From: Bacillota bacterium | Lineage (GTDB): Bacteria > Bacillota > Sulfobacillia > JAJYWN01 | Assembly (NCBI GenBank): GCA_021791495.1 | Contig: JAJYWN010000051.1 | Location: 1-64,000, forward strand | Direction of reading: 5' to 3' | Length of the DNA stretch: 64,000 nucleotides | In this document: one piece after another, positions 51,589-60,308 of the stretch | Numbering within the stretch: the stretch's first letter is position 1 | Layout: each line of letters starts with the position of its first letter | Notes under the pieces: generated by a model | Told to the model about the DNA's origin: nothing | Databases searched by the model: none | Seen by the model: the letters and a program-made list of their open reading frames with translations, nothing else | Program-made: the position numbers and the translations under genes

Positions 51589-52344
51589 CTATACGAGATG
51601 GACGGCCGGATGGTTTGCCGACTGGAGCCGGGCTTTCGGCAGTCTTTCGAGATAAGCCCGGTCGGGATCAGGAGATAGCGCCATGGCCGGGCCGTCATAG
51701 CAGAGACGGCCTTTGCAGAGAATGGCGACCCGGTCCGCGGCCGCCAAGGCTTCGTCGGGGAGGTGAGTAGCAAAGATGATGATCCGCCCCGGGGTGGCCA
51801 CGCGGAGGTGAGTGTGCAGGGCCACCCTTTCCTCAGGGTCCAGGAAGGACGAAGGCTCGTCCAAAAGGAGCACGTCGGGGTCGTGCACCAGGGCCTGGGC
51901 CAGGCCCACCCGTTGCCGCTCGCCCAGGGACAGCGCGGTCAGCCTGGTATCGGCCTTGCTTGTCAGCCCGAAGGCGTCCATCACCTGGTCGACACGGCCG
52001 GGCACCAGGGCCGGATGGACCAGCCGGATGGCGGCGAGGTAGCTTAGGGTCTGGCGGACGGTAAAGTGATGGTAGAAATCGAAACCTTGAGGAAGATAAC
52101 CAAGGGAGTGACGGTATCCCGCACCAAGTTGGCCGATGGCACGGCGCCCGTACCGTATCTGGCCGGCCGCGGGGGGCACCAGACCCGCCAGGGACCGCAG
52201 CAGGGTGGTTTTGCCCGAGCCATTGGGTCCGAGCATGGCCACGGTCTGGCCGGGGGTGATGGTCAGGGAAACGCCGGAAAGAACCGGCGTGCGCCCGAGT
52301 CGCACCTCCAGCCCTTCGGCCACTAGGGAAGCCGGCGCGAGCAA
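51589..52344 (-). CDS. ABC transporter ATP-binding protein
   Basis: A 251-residue ATPase: Walker A GPNGSGKTTLLRSLAG, Q-loop YLPQGFDFYHHFTVRQTL, signature LSLGERQRVGLAQAL, Walker B VLLLDEPSSFLDPEE, H-loop IFATHLPDEALAA. The TTG start (52344) lies just after the preceding gene, so it is part of the sigma-led operon. It has the compact size of exporter ATPases. Confidence 0.9.
   Translation of the reverse strand: MLAPASLVAEGLEVRLGRTPVLSGVSLTITPGQTVAMLGPNGSGKTTLLRSLAGLVPPAAGQIRYGRRAIGQLGAGYRHSLGYLPQGFDFYHHFTVRQTLSYLAAIRLVHPALVPGRVDQVMDAFGLTSKADTRLTALSLGERQRVGLAQALVHDPDVLLLDEPSSFLDPEERVALHTHLRVATPGRIIIFATHLPDEALAAADRVAILCKGRLCYDGPAMALSPDPDRAYLERLPKARLQSANHPAVHLV
51590..51618 (-). promoter_or_regulatory. 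ECF-type promoter within the end of the upstream ATPase gene
   Basis: -35 GCAAAC (51613-51618), spacer 17, -10 CGTATA (51590-51595), same spacing and -10 as the two ECF sigma-gene promoters. It lies at the 3' end of the ATPase CDS and would start transcription about 30 nt before the permease-peptidase ATG. Confidence 0.65.
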
Positions 52345-52350
52345 CAGCTT

Positions 52351-53274
52351 TCAGGCCACCCCTTCTGAGCCGCGCACGGGCTTCATCCTCGCGGCGAGGA
52401 AGATGGCTCCGGCACCGAGGATCAGCAGCAGCACACGAACTCCCAGATCCAAGCCGGTCTGGGCCACCCCGAGAAAGAACAGGCCGGGCCAAGTGAACCT
52501 GGCTACGAGTTCTAATGCCCACAACCCGGTGGCCAAACCCATTCCGATCCAGGGCCCCCAGCGTACCGAGGCGAACAAGGCCAGTCCCGACCAGAAGAGC
52601 AAAGTGGCCAGCCAGCTCACCGCCAGCATGCCCAGGTTGATTCCGGAGATGGTTAGAGCGGTGCCCGCCAAGACGACCAGTCCGACCAGCAGGTTATACG
52701 CCACGACCAGGGTCAGCCGGGCAAGTGTGATGGTCTCCATGGGCAGGGCGCTGGTGGCTTCCAGTTCGAAGGTGCTCCGGTCGGTGTTGCGGAAGGCGTA
52801 GGCCACTCCCAAGGCCGCCAGCAGGGGAGACAGGAGCATCAAGGGTACCAGGTCGCCGTCCGGGCGGTATAGAAGGAAGCTGCCCGCCAGGAGGACCAGG
52901 GCTGAGGCCAGCCAGAACGCGGGGGAGAAGACCCGCAGTTGGGGACGGACCGCCTGCAGCCAGGACCAGCCGGAGGAAGCCGTGAGGGGGAAGGCCGCCA
53001 TGGTCTGGCGAAAACGGGCCCGGGCACGGGTGCGGGGCAGCGCGACGTCGTCCCCGGCCGACACGTGGGATGTCAGCACGGTCAGCAACCGATCCGTATC
53101 GAGGGCCGAAGGCCGCGGGGCGGTGTAGCGGGGCAGGACCATCAACACTGCCGCAAGGCCGGCGGTTTCTTCCGGGGTGGCTGCCGCCCCGACCTCGGAA
53201 AGGGGGAATCCCAGGGCCGACTCCAGGTCTTGCTGGGCTTTCTTCAGGTCATCGTTCCCGTGTCGTCCTTTCAT
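52351..53274 (-). CDS. membrane protein co-encoded with an ECF sigma factor
   Basis: A 307-residue protein. Residues 1-~115 are soluble and hydrophilic; the rest has about six membrane helices (SPAFWLASALVLLAGSFLLY onwards). ATG 53274 overlaps the sigma stop (ATGA). Position directly after an ECF sigma gene and a soluble N-terminus before the membrane part suggest an anti-sigma/sensor, while the helices also fit an ABC permease for the next ATPase gene. No zinc-finger motif is visible. Confidence 0.65.
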   Translation of the reverse strand: MKGRHGNDDLKKAQQDLESALGFPLSEVGAAATPEETAGLAAVLMVLPRYTAPRPSALDTDRLLTVLTSHVSAGDDVALPRTRARARFRQTMAAFPLTASSGWSWLQAVRPQLRVFSPAFWLASALVLLAGSFLLYRPDGDLVPLMLLSPLLAALGVAYAFRNTDRSTFELEATSALPMETITLARLTLVVAYNLLVGLVVLAGTALTISGINLGMLAVSWLATLLFWSGLALFASVRWGPWIGMGLATGLWALELVARFTWPGLFFLGVAQTGLDLGVRVLLLILGAGAIFLAARMKPVRGSEGVA

Positions 53275-53894
53275 CTAGTCGGCCCCCTTCCCGTCCTTGA
53301 CTTCCGTTCGCCTGCCGGTAGTCCCCCGTCCATCGCCAGACCCTCGAGGTTCTTGCGCAGCTTGCGGAGAGACTCAAACAGCCGCCATTTCACGGTGCCT
53401 TCCGGTAGGAGGAGGGTTTCGGCGATCTCCTTGATGCTCAGATCCTGATAGAACCGGAGTACCAGCACCTCCCGGTAAGCTCCGGGAAGGGCGGACACGG
53501 CGGCCTCCACTTCGGCCCGCGTCTCCTGCCAGGCAGCCAGGTCTTCTACCCTGGACCGAAGGTCGGTGGCCGGTACCAGCGCCTCAGGGGCGTCAAACGT
53601 CAGTGTGGCGAGCGAATGCCGGTGGTGGGCGCTCTTCCAATAGTCGCGGCAGAGGTTCGTGGCGATCCCGTACAGCCAGGGACGGAAGGAGCTGGGATAG
53701 CGGTACTGACGGGCGCCCCGGCACAGGTGGATGAGCGTTTCCTGCACCAGGTCTTCGGCCACAGAGCGGTCTCGGAGCAGACGAAACAGATAGCCGAGGA
53801 GGGGCTCGTGGTAACGCCTGACCAGGGCCTCCAGGGCCGCGGCCTGACCCAGACCCAAATCGCGGGCCAATTCTTCATCGCTCAGCAAACCCAA
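53271..53894 (-). CDS. ECF RNA polymerase sigma factor
   Basis: A 207-residue ECF sigma: region 2 (RYHEPLLGYLFRLLRDRSVAEDLVQETLIHLCRGA, then FRPWLYGIATNLCRDYWKS) and region 4 (LPGAYREVLVLRFYQDLSIKEIAETLLLPEGTVKWRLFESLRKL). The start is TTG 53894 or, with better SD spacing (nine bases from GAGGGG), TTG 53888. Its promoter carries TCCAAC-N17-CGTATA. It leads an operon with a membrane protein and an ABC ATPase. Confidence 0.92.
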   Translation of the reverse strand: MGLLSDEELARDLGLGQAAALEALVRRYHEPLLGYLFRLLRDRSVAEDLVQETLIHLCRGARQYRYPSSFRPWLYGIATNLCRDYWKSAHHRHSLATLTFDAPEALVPATDLRSRVEDLAAWQETRAEVEAAVSALPGAYREVLVLRFYQDLSIKEIAETLLLPEGTVKWRLFESLRKLRKNLEGLAMDGGLPAGERKSRTGRGPTR

Positions 53895-53909
53895 ACACCC
53901 CTCATGTTC

Positions 53910-53938
53910 TATACGAGGGGTGCCGGCAAAAGGTTGGA
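53910..53938 (-). promoter_or_regulatory. ECF-type promoter of the second sigma gene
   Basis: -35 TCCAAC (53933-53938), spacer 17, -10 CGTATA (53910-53915). It shares AACCTT and CGTATA with the 36966-36994 promoter. The predicted transcript starts near 53903, giving a leader of only about 10-15 nt that begins at the SD. Confidence 0.68.
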
Positions 53939-53947
53939 GGGAGTACC

Positions 53948-55339
53948 CTACTCCGGGCGGATCGCCTTTTCCACTAGCTCTTTCAGAGATGGACCGGACA
54001 CTTCCTCAAGTTCGTATCTCACCCTGACCAGGGGCCTGGCGGCCTTCAACACGCGGCGGAGGTCGATGGGCGTAGCCGCCAGGACCAGATCGCAGGGGAC
54101 CGCGTTGATGGTCGCTTCCAGTTCGGCCACCTGTCGCGGACCATACCCCATGGCCGGCAGGACATTGGTCAAATGGGGGTACTTCTCGAAGGTCACCGCG
54201 ATGGATCCGACGGCATAAGGCCGCGGGTCGACCAGCTGGACGTTCCCCAACTGACGGGCGGCGACGACTCCGGCGCCGTAGCCCATCCCACCGTGGGTAA
54301 CTGTGGGACCATCCTCAATTACCAGGACTTCTGCGACGGGACGATCTGTTCCTGTGCCGGTCGCGTCCTTCGCAACCATGTCAGAAAGCAGCCCGGCCGC
54401 CGCCTCTTTCGTCCCGGTTTCGCCCCACTCCACCGTCACCGGTGACGCCGCTTCAATCACGACAGCGCGCGGGTTGGTCGCCGCCACGTTGGCCTTGACC
54501 GTCGCCACATCCTCGGGGCGGGCGGTGTCCACCTTGTTAATGATGACGACATCGGCGGCGCGCAGGTTCACTTCGCCGGGGAAGTAGGCCAGCTCATGGC
54601 CAGGGCGGTGTGGATCGACCAGGGTGATAAGGAGGTCCGGCTGGTAGAAGGGGAAGTCGTTGTTCCCCCCATCCCAGAGGATGACGTCGGCCTCCTTCTC
54701 CGCTTCGCGGAGGATGGCGCCGTAGTCCACCCCCGCGTACACCACGGTCCCGCGATCCAGGTGGGGTTCGTACTCCTCTCGTTCCTCGATGGTGCACTGG
54801 TGGAGGTCCAGGTCGCTGTAGGAGGCAAAACGCTGGCAGACCTGGCGCTCCAGGTCGCCGTAGGGCATGGGGTGGCGCACCACCACGGGGCGCAGGCCCA
54901 TTTCGCGGAGGAGCGCGGCCACGCGCCGGGTGGTCTGGCTCTTCCCCACCCCGGTGCGTACGGCACAGACGGCGACCACCGGTTTGGAGGACTGGAGGGC
55001 GGTACGGGCCGGGCCGAGCAGCGTGAAGTCGGCGCCGGCGGCCAAGGCCAAGGCGGCGCGGTGCATGACGTAGGGGTGCGACACGTCGCTGTAGGAGAAG
55101 ACCACCTCGTCCACGTCCAATTCCCTGATCAGGCCCGGCAGGTCGTCCTCAGGGTAGATGGGGATACCTTCCGGGTAGGCCGGCCCGGCCAGCGAGGCCG
55201 GGTAGCGGCGGCCGGCGATGTCCGGTATCTGGGTGGCGGTGAAACCGACGACACGGTGGTCCGGGTCGCCGCGATAGACGGTGTTGAAGTTATGGAAATC
55301 ACGGCCCGCGGCGCCCAGGATGAGTACGCGCTTCTGCAT
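53948..55339 (-). CDS. cyclic 2,3-diphosphoglycerate synthetase-like GTPase (second copy)
   Basis: A 463-residue paralogue of the 38463-40013 product: RVLILGAAGRDFHNFNTVYRG, P-loop CAVRTGVGKSQTTRRVAALL, VVVRHPMPYGDLE, VILWDGGNNDFPFY, VIINKVDTARPED, VLVIEDGPTVTHGGMGYGAGV. It lacks the collagen-like tail but has an insertion (WGETGTKEAAAGLLSDMVAKDATGTG) before the VLVIEDGP block. ATG 55339 follows CGGAGGAGG. Transcribed away from the M20 gene. Confidence 0.85.
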   Translation of the reverse strand: MQKRVLILGAAGRDFHNFNTVYRGDPDHRVVGFTATQIPDIAGRRYPASLAGPAYPEGIPIYPEDDLPGLIRELDVDEVVFSYSDVSHPYVMHRAALALAAGADFTLLGPARTALQSSKPVVAVCAVRTGVGKSQTTRRVAALLREMGLRPVVVRHPMPYGDLERQVCQRFASYSDLDLHQCTIEEREEYEPHLDRGTVVYAGVDYGAILREAEKEADVILWDGGNNDFPFYQPDLLITLVDPHRPGHELAYFPGEVNLRAADVVIINKVDTARPEDVATVKANVAATNPRAVVIEAASPVTVEWGETGTKEAAAGLLSDMVAKDATGTGTDRPVAEVLVIEDGPTVTHGGMGYGAGVVAARQLGNVQLVDPRPYAVGSIAVTFEKYPHLTNVLPAMGYGPRQVAELEATINAVPCDLVLAATPIDLRRVLKAARPLVRVRYELEEVSGPSLKELVEKAIRPE

Positions 55340-55562
55340 ATGCAGCCTCCTCCGAGAACCTTGTCCGGTAACGGAACGTGTGTGGCATTGTAGATTTCGG
55401 GACAGGTCTATGCACTCCTGCATACTTATCCTATTCTGCATGGTGTCGTACGGTCGTCATCGCCTCCATTTGCCGCGGCTGGGGTGGTCCGGTCCGGTAG
55501 GTAAGAAGCTCCTTCTGGCGAAGTCTCGCCTCACAAACTTTTGTTTCGGTGAGGTGCCCAAC

Positions 55563-56906
55563 ATGTCCGAGAACAACGCCCGCGAGAGTATCCTGAAATC
55601 CGCCGATGCCATCGCCGACTTCGTGACCGCTTTCCGACGTGACCTGCATAAGCATGCCGAAGTGGCCTGGACCGAATTCCGCACCGGGTCGAAGGTAGCC
55701 CTTGACTTGCTGAACCTCGGCGGTTGGGAAGTCAAGTACGGCCCCAGCCTCTACGACAAGTCCCTGATGATGGGCATGCCTCCCAAGGAAGAACTGGAGC
55801 GCCACGCGGAACGGGGCATCGCTCAGGGTGGTGACAAGGAGATCATTGAGGCCATGCGCGGCGGTTACACCGGCGTGGTGGCCACCTTGAAGACCGGCGA
55901 CGGAGACGGCCCGGTAGTCGGTTTCCGCTTCGACATCGACGCCAACGACGTTGAGGAGGCCCATGACGAGACGCACCGGCCGCACCGGGAAGGGTTCGAT
56001 TCGATCAACCCCAATGCCGACCACGCCTGCGGCCACGACTGCCACACCTCCATCGGGCTGGCGACGGCCCACGTCCTGTACGAGAACCGCCACCTCCTGC
56101 CCCCGGGCACGGTTAAGCTCATCTTTCAGACCGGAGAGGAGGGTGCCCGCGGCGGCAAGCCCATGGCGGCGGCGGGCTTGGCCGATGACTGCGATTACTT
56201 CATGCCCATCCACATGGCCCAGGGCGATGTCGGGATGAACGCTATCTCGTGCAGCGTCAGCGGCCAGAGCAATTCCATCAAGTCCGATGTCACCTTCACC
56301 GGTGTTCCGGCGCACGCGGGCGGGAGCCCGGAAACGGGGAAGAACGCGCTCTTGGCGGCGGCCAACGCTACCATTAACCTCTACGCCATCTCCCGCCACA
56401 GCAAAGGAATCAGTCGCGTGAACGTCGGCGTGCTCCAGGCCGGGTCGGGCCGCAACGTCATCCCGTCTCACGCCTATATGAAGATGGAAGTCCGCGGCGA
56501 AACCAAAGAGATTATGGAATACATGCAGAAGCGGGCCGTGGAAATCATCGAGGGCTCCGCCAAGATGTACGATGTGAACTACACGACGGTCCAGACGGGC
56601 GAATCCATCTCCGCACCAAGCAGCCCCGAAATGGTCGACATCATCGCCAAGACCGCGAGGGAAATCCCCGAAGTCAACAATGTCGTCTTGAACCGCAAGG
56701 GTACGGGCGGCGGCGAGGATTGCACCTTCTTCATGCTTCGGGTGCAGGAGCGGGGCGGGCTGTCCTCCATCGCCAATATCGGGACCGACAGCCCGGCGGT
56801 GGCCCACAACTCGTACTTCGATATCGATGAGCGGTCGCTGGTGACCGGGGCCAAGCTGGTGTCGTTGGTGGCGTTGAACGCGCTGAAGCGGGGTAAGGTG
56901 CGGTAG
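55563..56906 (+). CDS. M20 family amidohydrolase (AbgA-like)
   Basis: A 447-residue metallopeptidase/amidohydrolase: FRRDLHKHAEVAWTEFRT, VGFRFDIDANDVEEAHDETHRPHREGF, the zinc site HACGHDCHTSIGLATAH, IFQTGEEGARGG, and C-terminal GTGGGEDCTFFM. The pattern, especially SINPNADHACGHD, resembles p-aminobenzoyl-glutamate hydrolase subunits and related M20D hydrolases; the actual amide substrate is unknown. ATG 55563 has GTGAGGTG upstream; the open frame upstream to 55281 is antisense to the cDPG gene and rejected. Confidence 0.88.
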   Translation: MSENNARESILKSADAIADFVTAFRRDLHKHAEVAWTEFRTGSKVALDLLNLGGWEVKYGPSLYDKSLMMGMPPKEELERHAERGIAQGGDKEIIEAMRGGYTGVVATLKTGDGDGPVVGFRFDIDANDVEEAHDETHRPHREGFDSINPNADHACGHDCHTSIGLATAHVLYENRHLLPPGTVKLIFQTGEEGARGGKPMAAAGLADDCDYFMPIHMAQGDVGMNAISCSVSGQSNSIKSDVTFTGVPAHAGGSPETGKNALLAAANATINLYAISRHSKGISRVNVGVLQAGSGRNVIPSHAYMKMEVRGETKEIMEYMQKRAVEIIEGSAKMYDVNYTTVQTGESISAPSSPEMVDIIAKTAREIPEVNNVVLNRKGTGGGEDCTFFMLRVQERGGLSSIANIGTDSPAVAHNSYFDIDERSLVTGAKLVSLVALNALKRGKVR

Positions 56907-56951
56907 CGATTCCGGCCCGCCGAAGTCAAGCGGTGGTAAGGGGAGGGCGCT

Positions 56952-58985
56952 ATGCGGCGATTTCTGATACTGCTCCTGACGGGCCTGTTATCAATGTCGG
57001 GATTGGCGGGCGCCGGTCTTGCCGAAGGGGCAGAGGCGCCGGCGGGGTCTTTTCTCATCGGCCAGAGCACCTATGTGGTCGATGGAGAGACCCGGCCCAT
57101 GGATGTGGCGCCGTTCATCGACGCTAATGGCCGGACCATGGTGCCGGTCAGGTATCTGGCCTACACCCTCGGCATTTCCGATGACGGTATCCGCTGGGAT
57201 CCCCAATCCCAAAAGGTAAACCTGGCTAGGGACGGCGTCACCGTATCGCTGAGGGTCGGCGAGAATGGCCTCACGCGTAATGGAAATCTGGCGGGGTACA
57301 TGGATACTTCACCGGTGATCAAAGATGACCGTGTTTTCTTGCCGGCCCGGTATTTGGCGGAGGCTTTCGGTCATGCCGTCATCTGGGACGGAGCTGCCCG
57401 AAGAGTCCTGGTAGGGGCACTGGGTAGCGGCCAGGGGTTGAGCCTTAGGGCGATACACCCGTTCTCATCACCAACTGAAGCCGCCGAAACCGTAATGCTC
57501 TACCCTGGAGCAGCCGGATACAAGCTTCCCGAGGACCTCCGATCGACCTTTGACTCAAACAAGATCTCTCTTTTCGAGAGTTATCTGATCCCGGCGGGTT
57601 CGGCAACCATCCAGGCATGGTACCGAGAGAACGTACCGGGCTGGGTGCTCCAGAACGAAACAAAGCCTGCCGTTCCGGATGGACCCGATACCGGCCGTGG
57701 AGTCCAGCTTTTCAGGAAGGATTCGCAAGGTATCCTGTTGGTCACCCAAAGTACTTCGTCACAAGACCAGACTCTGTTGGTGATTGCCTGCGGTCCCTGG
57801 TCCAATATTGAGAGCTGCGGTCGGCAGGTCGCGGGAAGCCTAGGAGTGAACAGTGCCGGGGAAACGCCGCAAGAGCCCTCGCTGGCGCCGCCCCATGGAG
57901 AGATACCGGAAGAGCCCGATCTGCCGAAAGCCACGCCGCTGACCTGGGTGCCAAACGCGATAGTCCAGCCTGTACCGCCCGGCGCCTCCAGGGTGCGTCT
58001 CCAGCTTCCCGTACCCATCGATAAGATCGTCTTCGGAGACCTCGCCCACGGCAGCGGATTCACTCCCTTCGGGCATCACGGAGGTGGCCATCCGGAAGGA
58101 TTCGACCACGTGGGGATTCCCGTGGAGCCCGGTACGCCCATCGGCAGCTGGGCAGATGGTGAAGTTACACTGGTGAAACCCGCCGTGGACCCTGGGGAAT
58201 TCGTGATCGTCATCTCCTATGGCGACGGACTATGGGGGAGGCACGGCGAGGTAAGAACACCTTTGGTGAAGGTAGGCGATAAGGTAAAGGCGGGCGAACC
58301 GGTTGGGTTCGGTATGACGTACGTGGCCGGCACCGAAAGCGGTGAGTTCTTTCTTATGGATAACCACCGGACGGACGGCGTGCAGGAGAACGGCGTGCAC
58401 GTTTCACCCTTTGATTACCTGAGAGAAGACGTCCTGGAGCAGTTCACCTCGGCTTACAAGGCCAAAGTGCTGGACCCATACATCTCTAAGGGTCTTTCCT
58501 TCAGCGCCCTGACTCCGTGGGAACCTTACCTGACCAATCCGCTGCTCATTCACGAACAGCACCAAGGGACCCTGGTTGGTGAATGGTACTTGAAGGCCCC
58601 GTGGGAAATCGGCGGATACCCCGACGTGATGGTGTTAAAGGATGCCGACACCCCGTACTACAAGGAGAACCGGGTGTCGGCTTTGGACAGCACCCATGGG
58701 GAACAGGTCGAAGGACTCTCTTCTCTTATGGGTTCCTGGGAAGCCGATTACCAGAAACATCAGATCAGGATTGAGACCGACCGGACCACCTTTTACGGCC
58801 TCTTCGAACTGGACGAGACCGGTCCCCGGGCAACGCTGAAGATCGAATACCGCGAGGGCTCGTACCCCACCGGTTTTTCGGATCAGGCCGCCACCTACGT
58901 CGAGCGGCGCCCGCTCATGCGGGTGCAGGACGCCGCGGAAATGGGAGTCCTGCCGTTCCGCCAGACCTACCCAAATCCACGCTAA
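56952..58985 (+). CDS. secreted copper-amine-oxidase-N (stalk) protein with degenerate M23-like domain
   Basis: A 677-residue exported protein. Signal peptide (FLILLLTGLLSMSGLAGAGLAEG), then a copper amine oxidase N-terminal-type stalk domain (VVDGETRPMDVAPFIDANGRTMVPVRYLAYTLGI, then VFLPARYLAEAFGHAVIWDG). A middle domain (residues ~160-300) is unassigned. Residues ~360-490 resemble an M23/LytM beta-roll (HPEGFDHVGIPVEPGTPIGSWADGEVTLV; KVGDKVKAGEPVGFGM), where the second HxH motif is replaced by EFFLMDNH, so metal-dependent peptidase activity is doubtful. SD GGGGAGGG. Its 3' end overlaps the antisense tnpB frame by 71 bp. Confidence 0.8.
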   Translation: MRRFLILLLTGLLSMSGLAGAGLAEGAEAPAGSFLIGQSTYVVDGETRPMDVAPFIDANGRTMVPVRYLAYTLGISDDGIRWDPQSQKVNLARDGVTVSLRVGENGLTRNGNLAGYMDTSPVIKDDRVFLPARYLAEAFGHAVIWDGAARRVLVGALGSGQGLSLRAIHPFSSPTEAAETVMLYPGAAGYKLPEDLRSTFDSNKISLFESYLIPAGSATIQAWYRENVPGWVLQNETKPAVPDGPDTGRGVQLFRKDSQGILLVTQSTSSQDQTLLVIACGPWSNIESCGRQVAGSLGVNSAGETPQEPSLAPPHGEIPEEPDLPKATPLTWVPNAIVQPVPPGASRVRLQLPVPIDKIVFGDLAHGSGFTPFGHHGGGHPEGFDHVGIPVEPGTPIGSWADGEVTLVKPAVDPGEFVIVISYGDGLWGRHGEVRTPLVKVGDKVKAGEPVGFGMTYVAGTESGEFFLMDNHRTDGVQENGVHVSPFDYLREDVLEQFTSAYKAKVLDPYISKGLSFSALTPWEPYLTNPLLIHEQHQGTLVGEWYLKAPWEIGGYPDVMVLKDADTPYYKENRVSALDSTHGEQVEGLSSLMGSWEADYQKHQIRIETDRTTFYGLFELDETGPRATLKIEYREGSYPTGFSDQAATYVERRPLMRVQDAAEMGVLPFRQTYPNPR

Positions 58986-60174
58986 GGTAGTCTTGACGCT
59001 GGCTTCCTGCTTCATCGGGGCCGGTTTCACGCCGGCCGCAACCGGCGCCAGCGCCTTCCCCTTCACAGGCAGACACCGTGGAACTCACGGCGTAGGTAGC
59101 CAAGTTCCTGGCCGCATTTAGATCCCGCTCGTGGTGAGCGCCACAGACCGGGCATGTCCATTGCCGCGTTGACAGCGGCAACTCTTGCTGGATGCTGCCG
59201 CACACTGAGCACATCTTGCTCGACGCGAACCATAGATCCGCCACCACCACGGCCCTGCCGCGCCGTTTGGCCTTGTACTCCAGTTGCCGCCGGAACTCAA
59301 AGAAGCCCACGTCGGCGATGGAACGGGCCAGGTGATGGTTTTGGAGCATGCCGCGCACGTTCAGGTCTTCGATGACGACGGTGTGGAACCGGCGCGTTAG
59401 GTCCGCTGTGAGCTTATGGAGGGCGTCGGCGCGGATGTCGGCGATACGCGCATGCAGTTTCGCCAGCTTCTGACGCGCCTTACGCCGGTTGGCGGACCCC
59501 TTCTGCTTACGCGAGAGGCTCCGCGAAAGGCGGCGCAAGCGGGCGTTCAGAGTCCTATGCGGCTTGGGACCAGGGACGACTTCTCCCGTCGAGAGCGTCG
59601 CCAACATGGACACACCCAGGTCCACCCCCACCACGCCTTGGTTTTCGGCGGGACGCTTGGGCGGATCGGCAGTGTCCACGGTGACGCTGACAAGCCAGCG
59701 GCCGGCCACGCGGGAGATCGTGGCCGACATGATTTTCCCGGTGAAACGCAACGGCTCTCGCATTCGCACCCAGCCAAGATTGGGGATGCGGATGTGGCGG
59801 CCTTCGACCCGGAACTGATCGTTGGTGATGCTGAAACGATCGTCGCGCCCCTTCTTTCGAAAGACGGGATAGCGGGCACGGCCGGCAAAGTAGTTCTGGA
59901 ATGCCTGTCCAAGCTGAATGATGGCCATCTGTGGGGCGTTCTTGGTAACCTCCAGCATCCACGGGAACTGTTCGCGCTTGATGGCGTTCAGTTGCCGCCG
60001 CAGTAGCATTTGTGATGGCTTCGGCAGGCTATTATCGGCCTTCCACGCCTCATACTGGTGTCGCCACTCGGTCAGCCCCCAGTTATAGGCGAAGCGTGCG
60101 ACTCCGGCGGCCCTGGCGAAGTGGGTCGCCTGCCTGTTGTTGGGCTCGAGGGCAATCCGGTGGGCCATCAGCAT
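58915..60174 (-). CDS. tnpB: TnpB RNA-guided nuclease of an IS607/IS605-type element
   Basis: A 419-residue TnpB. RuvC-I GVDLGVSMLATLSTG (about residue 195), RuvC-II HTVVIEDLNVRGM, zinc ribbon CSVCG...CPVCG, RuvC-III RDLNAARNL; all catalytic acids are present, so it may be active. After about residue 375 the frame (SACEGEGAGAGCGRRE...) reads through the region expected to encode the guide-RNA scaffold and then beyond the likely element end into the 3' end of the neighbouring gene. ATG 60174 overlaps the tnpA remnant stop (ATGCTGA), the usual tnpA/tnpB junction of IS607. Confidence 0.92.
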   Translation of the reverse strand: MLMAHRIALEPNNRQATHFARAAGVARFAYNWGLTEWRHQYEAWKADNSLPKPSQMLLRRQLNAIKREQFPWMLEVTKNAPQMAIIQLGQAFQNYFAGRARYPVFRKKGRDDRFSITNDQFRVEGRHIRIPNLGWVRMREPLRFTGKIMSATISRVAGRWLVSVTVDTADPPKRPAENQGVVGVDLGVSMLATLSTGEVVPGPKPHRTLNARLRRLSRSLSRKQKGSANRRKARQKLAKLHARIADIRADALHKLTADLTRRFHTVVIEDLNVRGMLQNHHLARSIADVGFFEFRRQLEYKAKRRGRAVVVADLWFASSKMCSVCGSIQQELPLSTRQWTCPVCGAHHERDLNAARNLATYAVSSTVSACEGEGAGAGCGRRETGPDEAGSQRQDYLSVDLGRSGGTAGLPFPRRPAPA

Positions 60175-60308
60175 GATTGCGGCTCCTCCACTGGGTCTTT
60201 CAGACCGTCGATGAGCTTGTGATCCCTATGGCCGCGTGAGCCGTACAGCCGGGCGGGAAAGACGATGATCATCTCCGGCACGTCTTCGCCATGTCTTTCC
60301 CGAAGGTA
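60168..60308 (-). pseudogene. tnpA: C-terminal remnant of an IS607-type serine recombinase TnpA
   Basis: The residues EDVPEMIIVFPARLYGSRGHR match the C-terminal end of IS607 TnpA serine recombinases (typically ...IVTVFSARLYGRR...), and the stop overlaps the tnpB start by 7 bp. Upstream of about 60310 the frame stays open but loses resemblance to the recombinase, so the catalytic domain is gone. Assignment rests on this short motif and the junction. Confidence 0.55.

Larger units (their letters stand above)
58915..60308 (-). mobile_element. decayed IS607-type insertion sequence
   Basis: Contains intact tnpB and only the 3' end of tnpA. The right end lies close to 58990-59000, directly after the stop of the + strand stalk-protein gene, judging by the GAAGCAGGAAGCCAGCG sequence near the tnpB 3' end. 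The left end could not be placed. The element is non-autonomous. Confidence 0.6.

Noticed and set aside
53896-53922. CACCCCTC/GAGGGGTG hairpin as SD-sequestering switch for the second sigma gene
   Set aside because: The likely transcription start (about 53903) lies inside the dyad, so the 5' arm would not be in the mRNA. It may only help end the cDPG-synthetase transcript.
55431-56807. 458-codon - strand frame opposite the M20 gene
   Set aside because: The M20 motifs on the + strand are complete; the antisense frame shows no domain and no SD.
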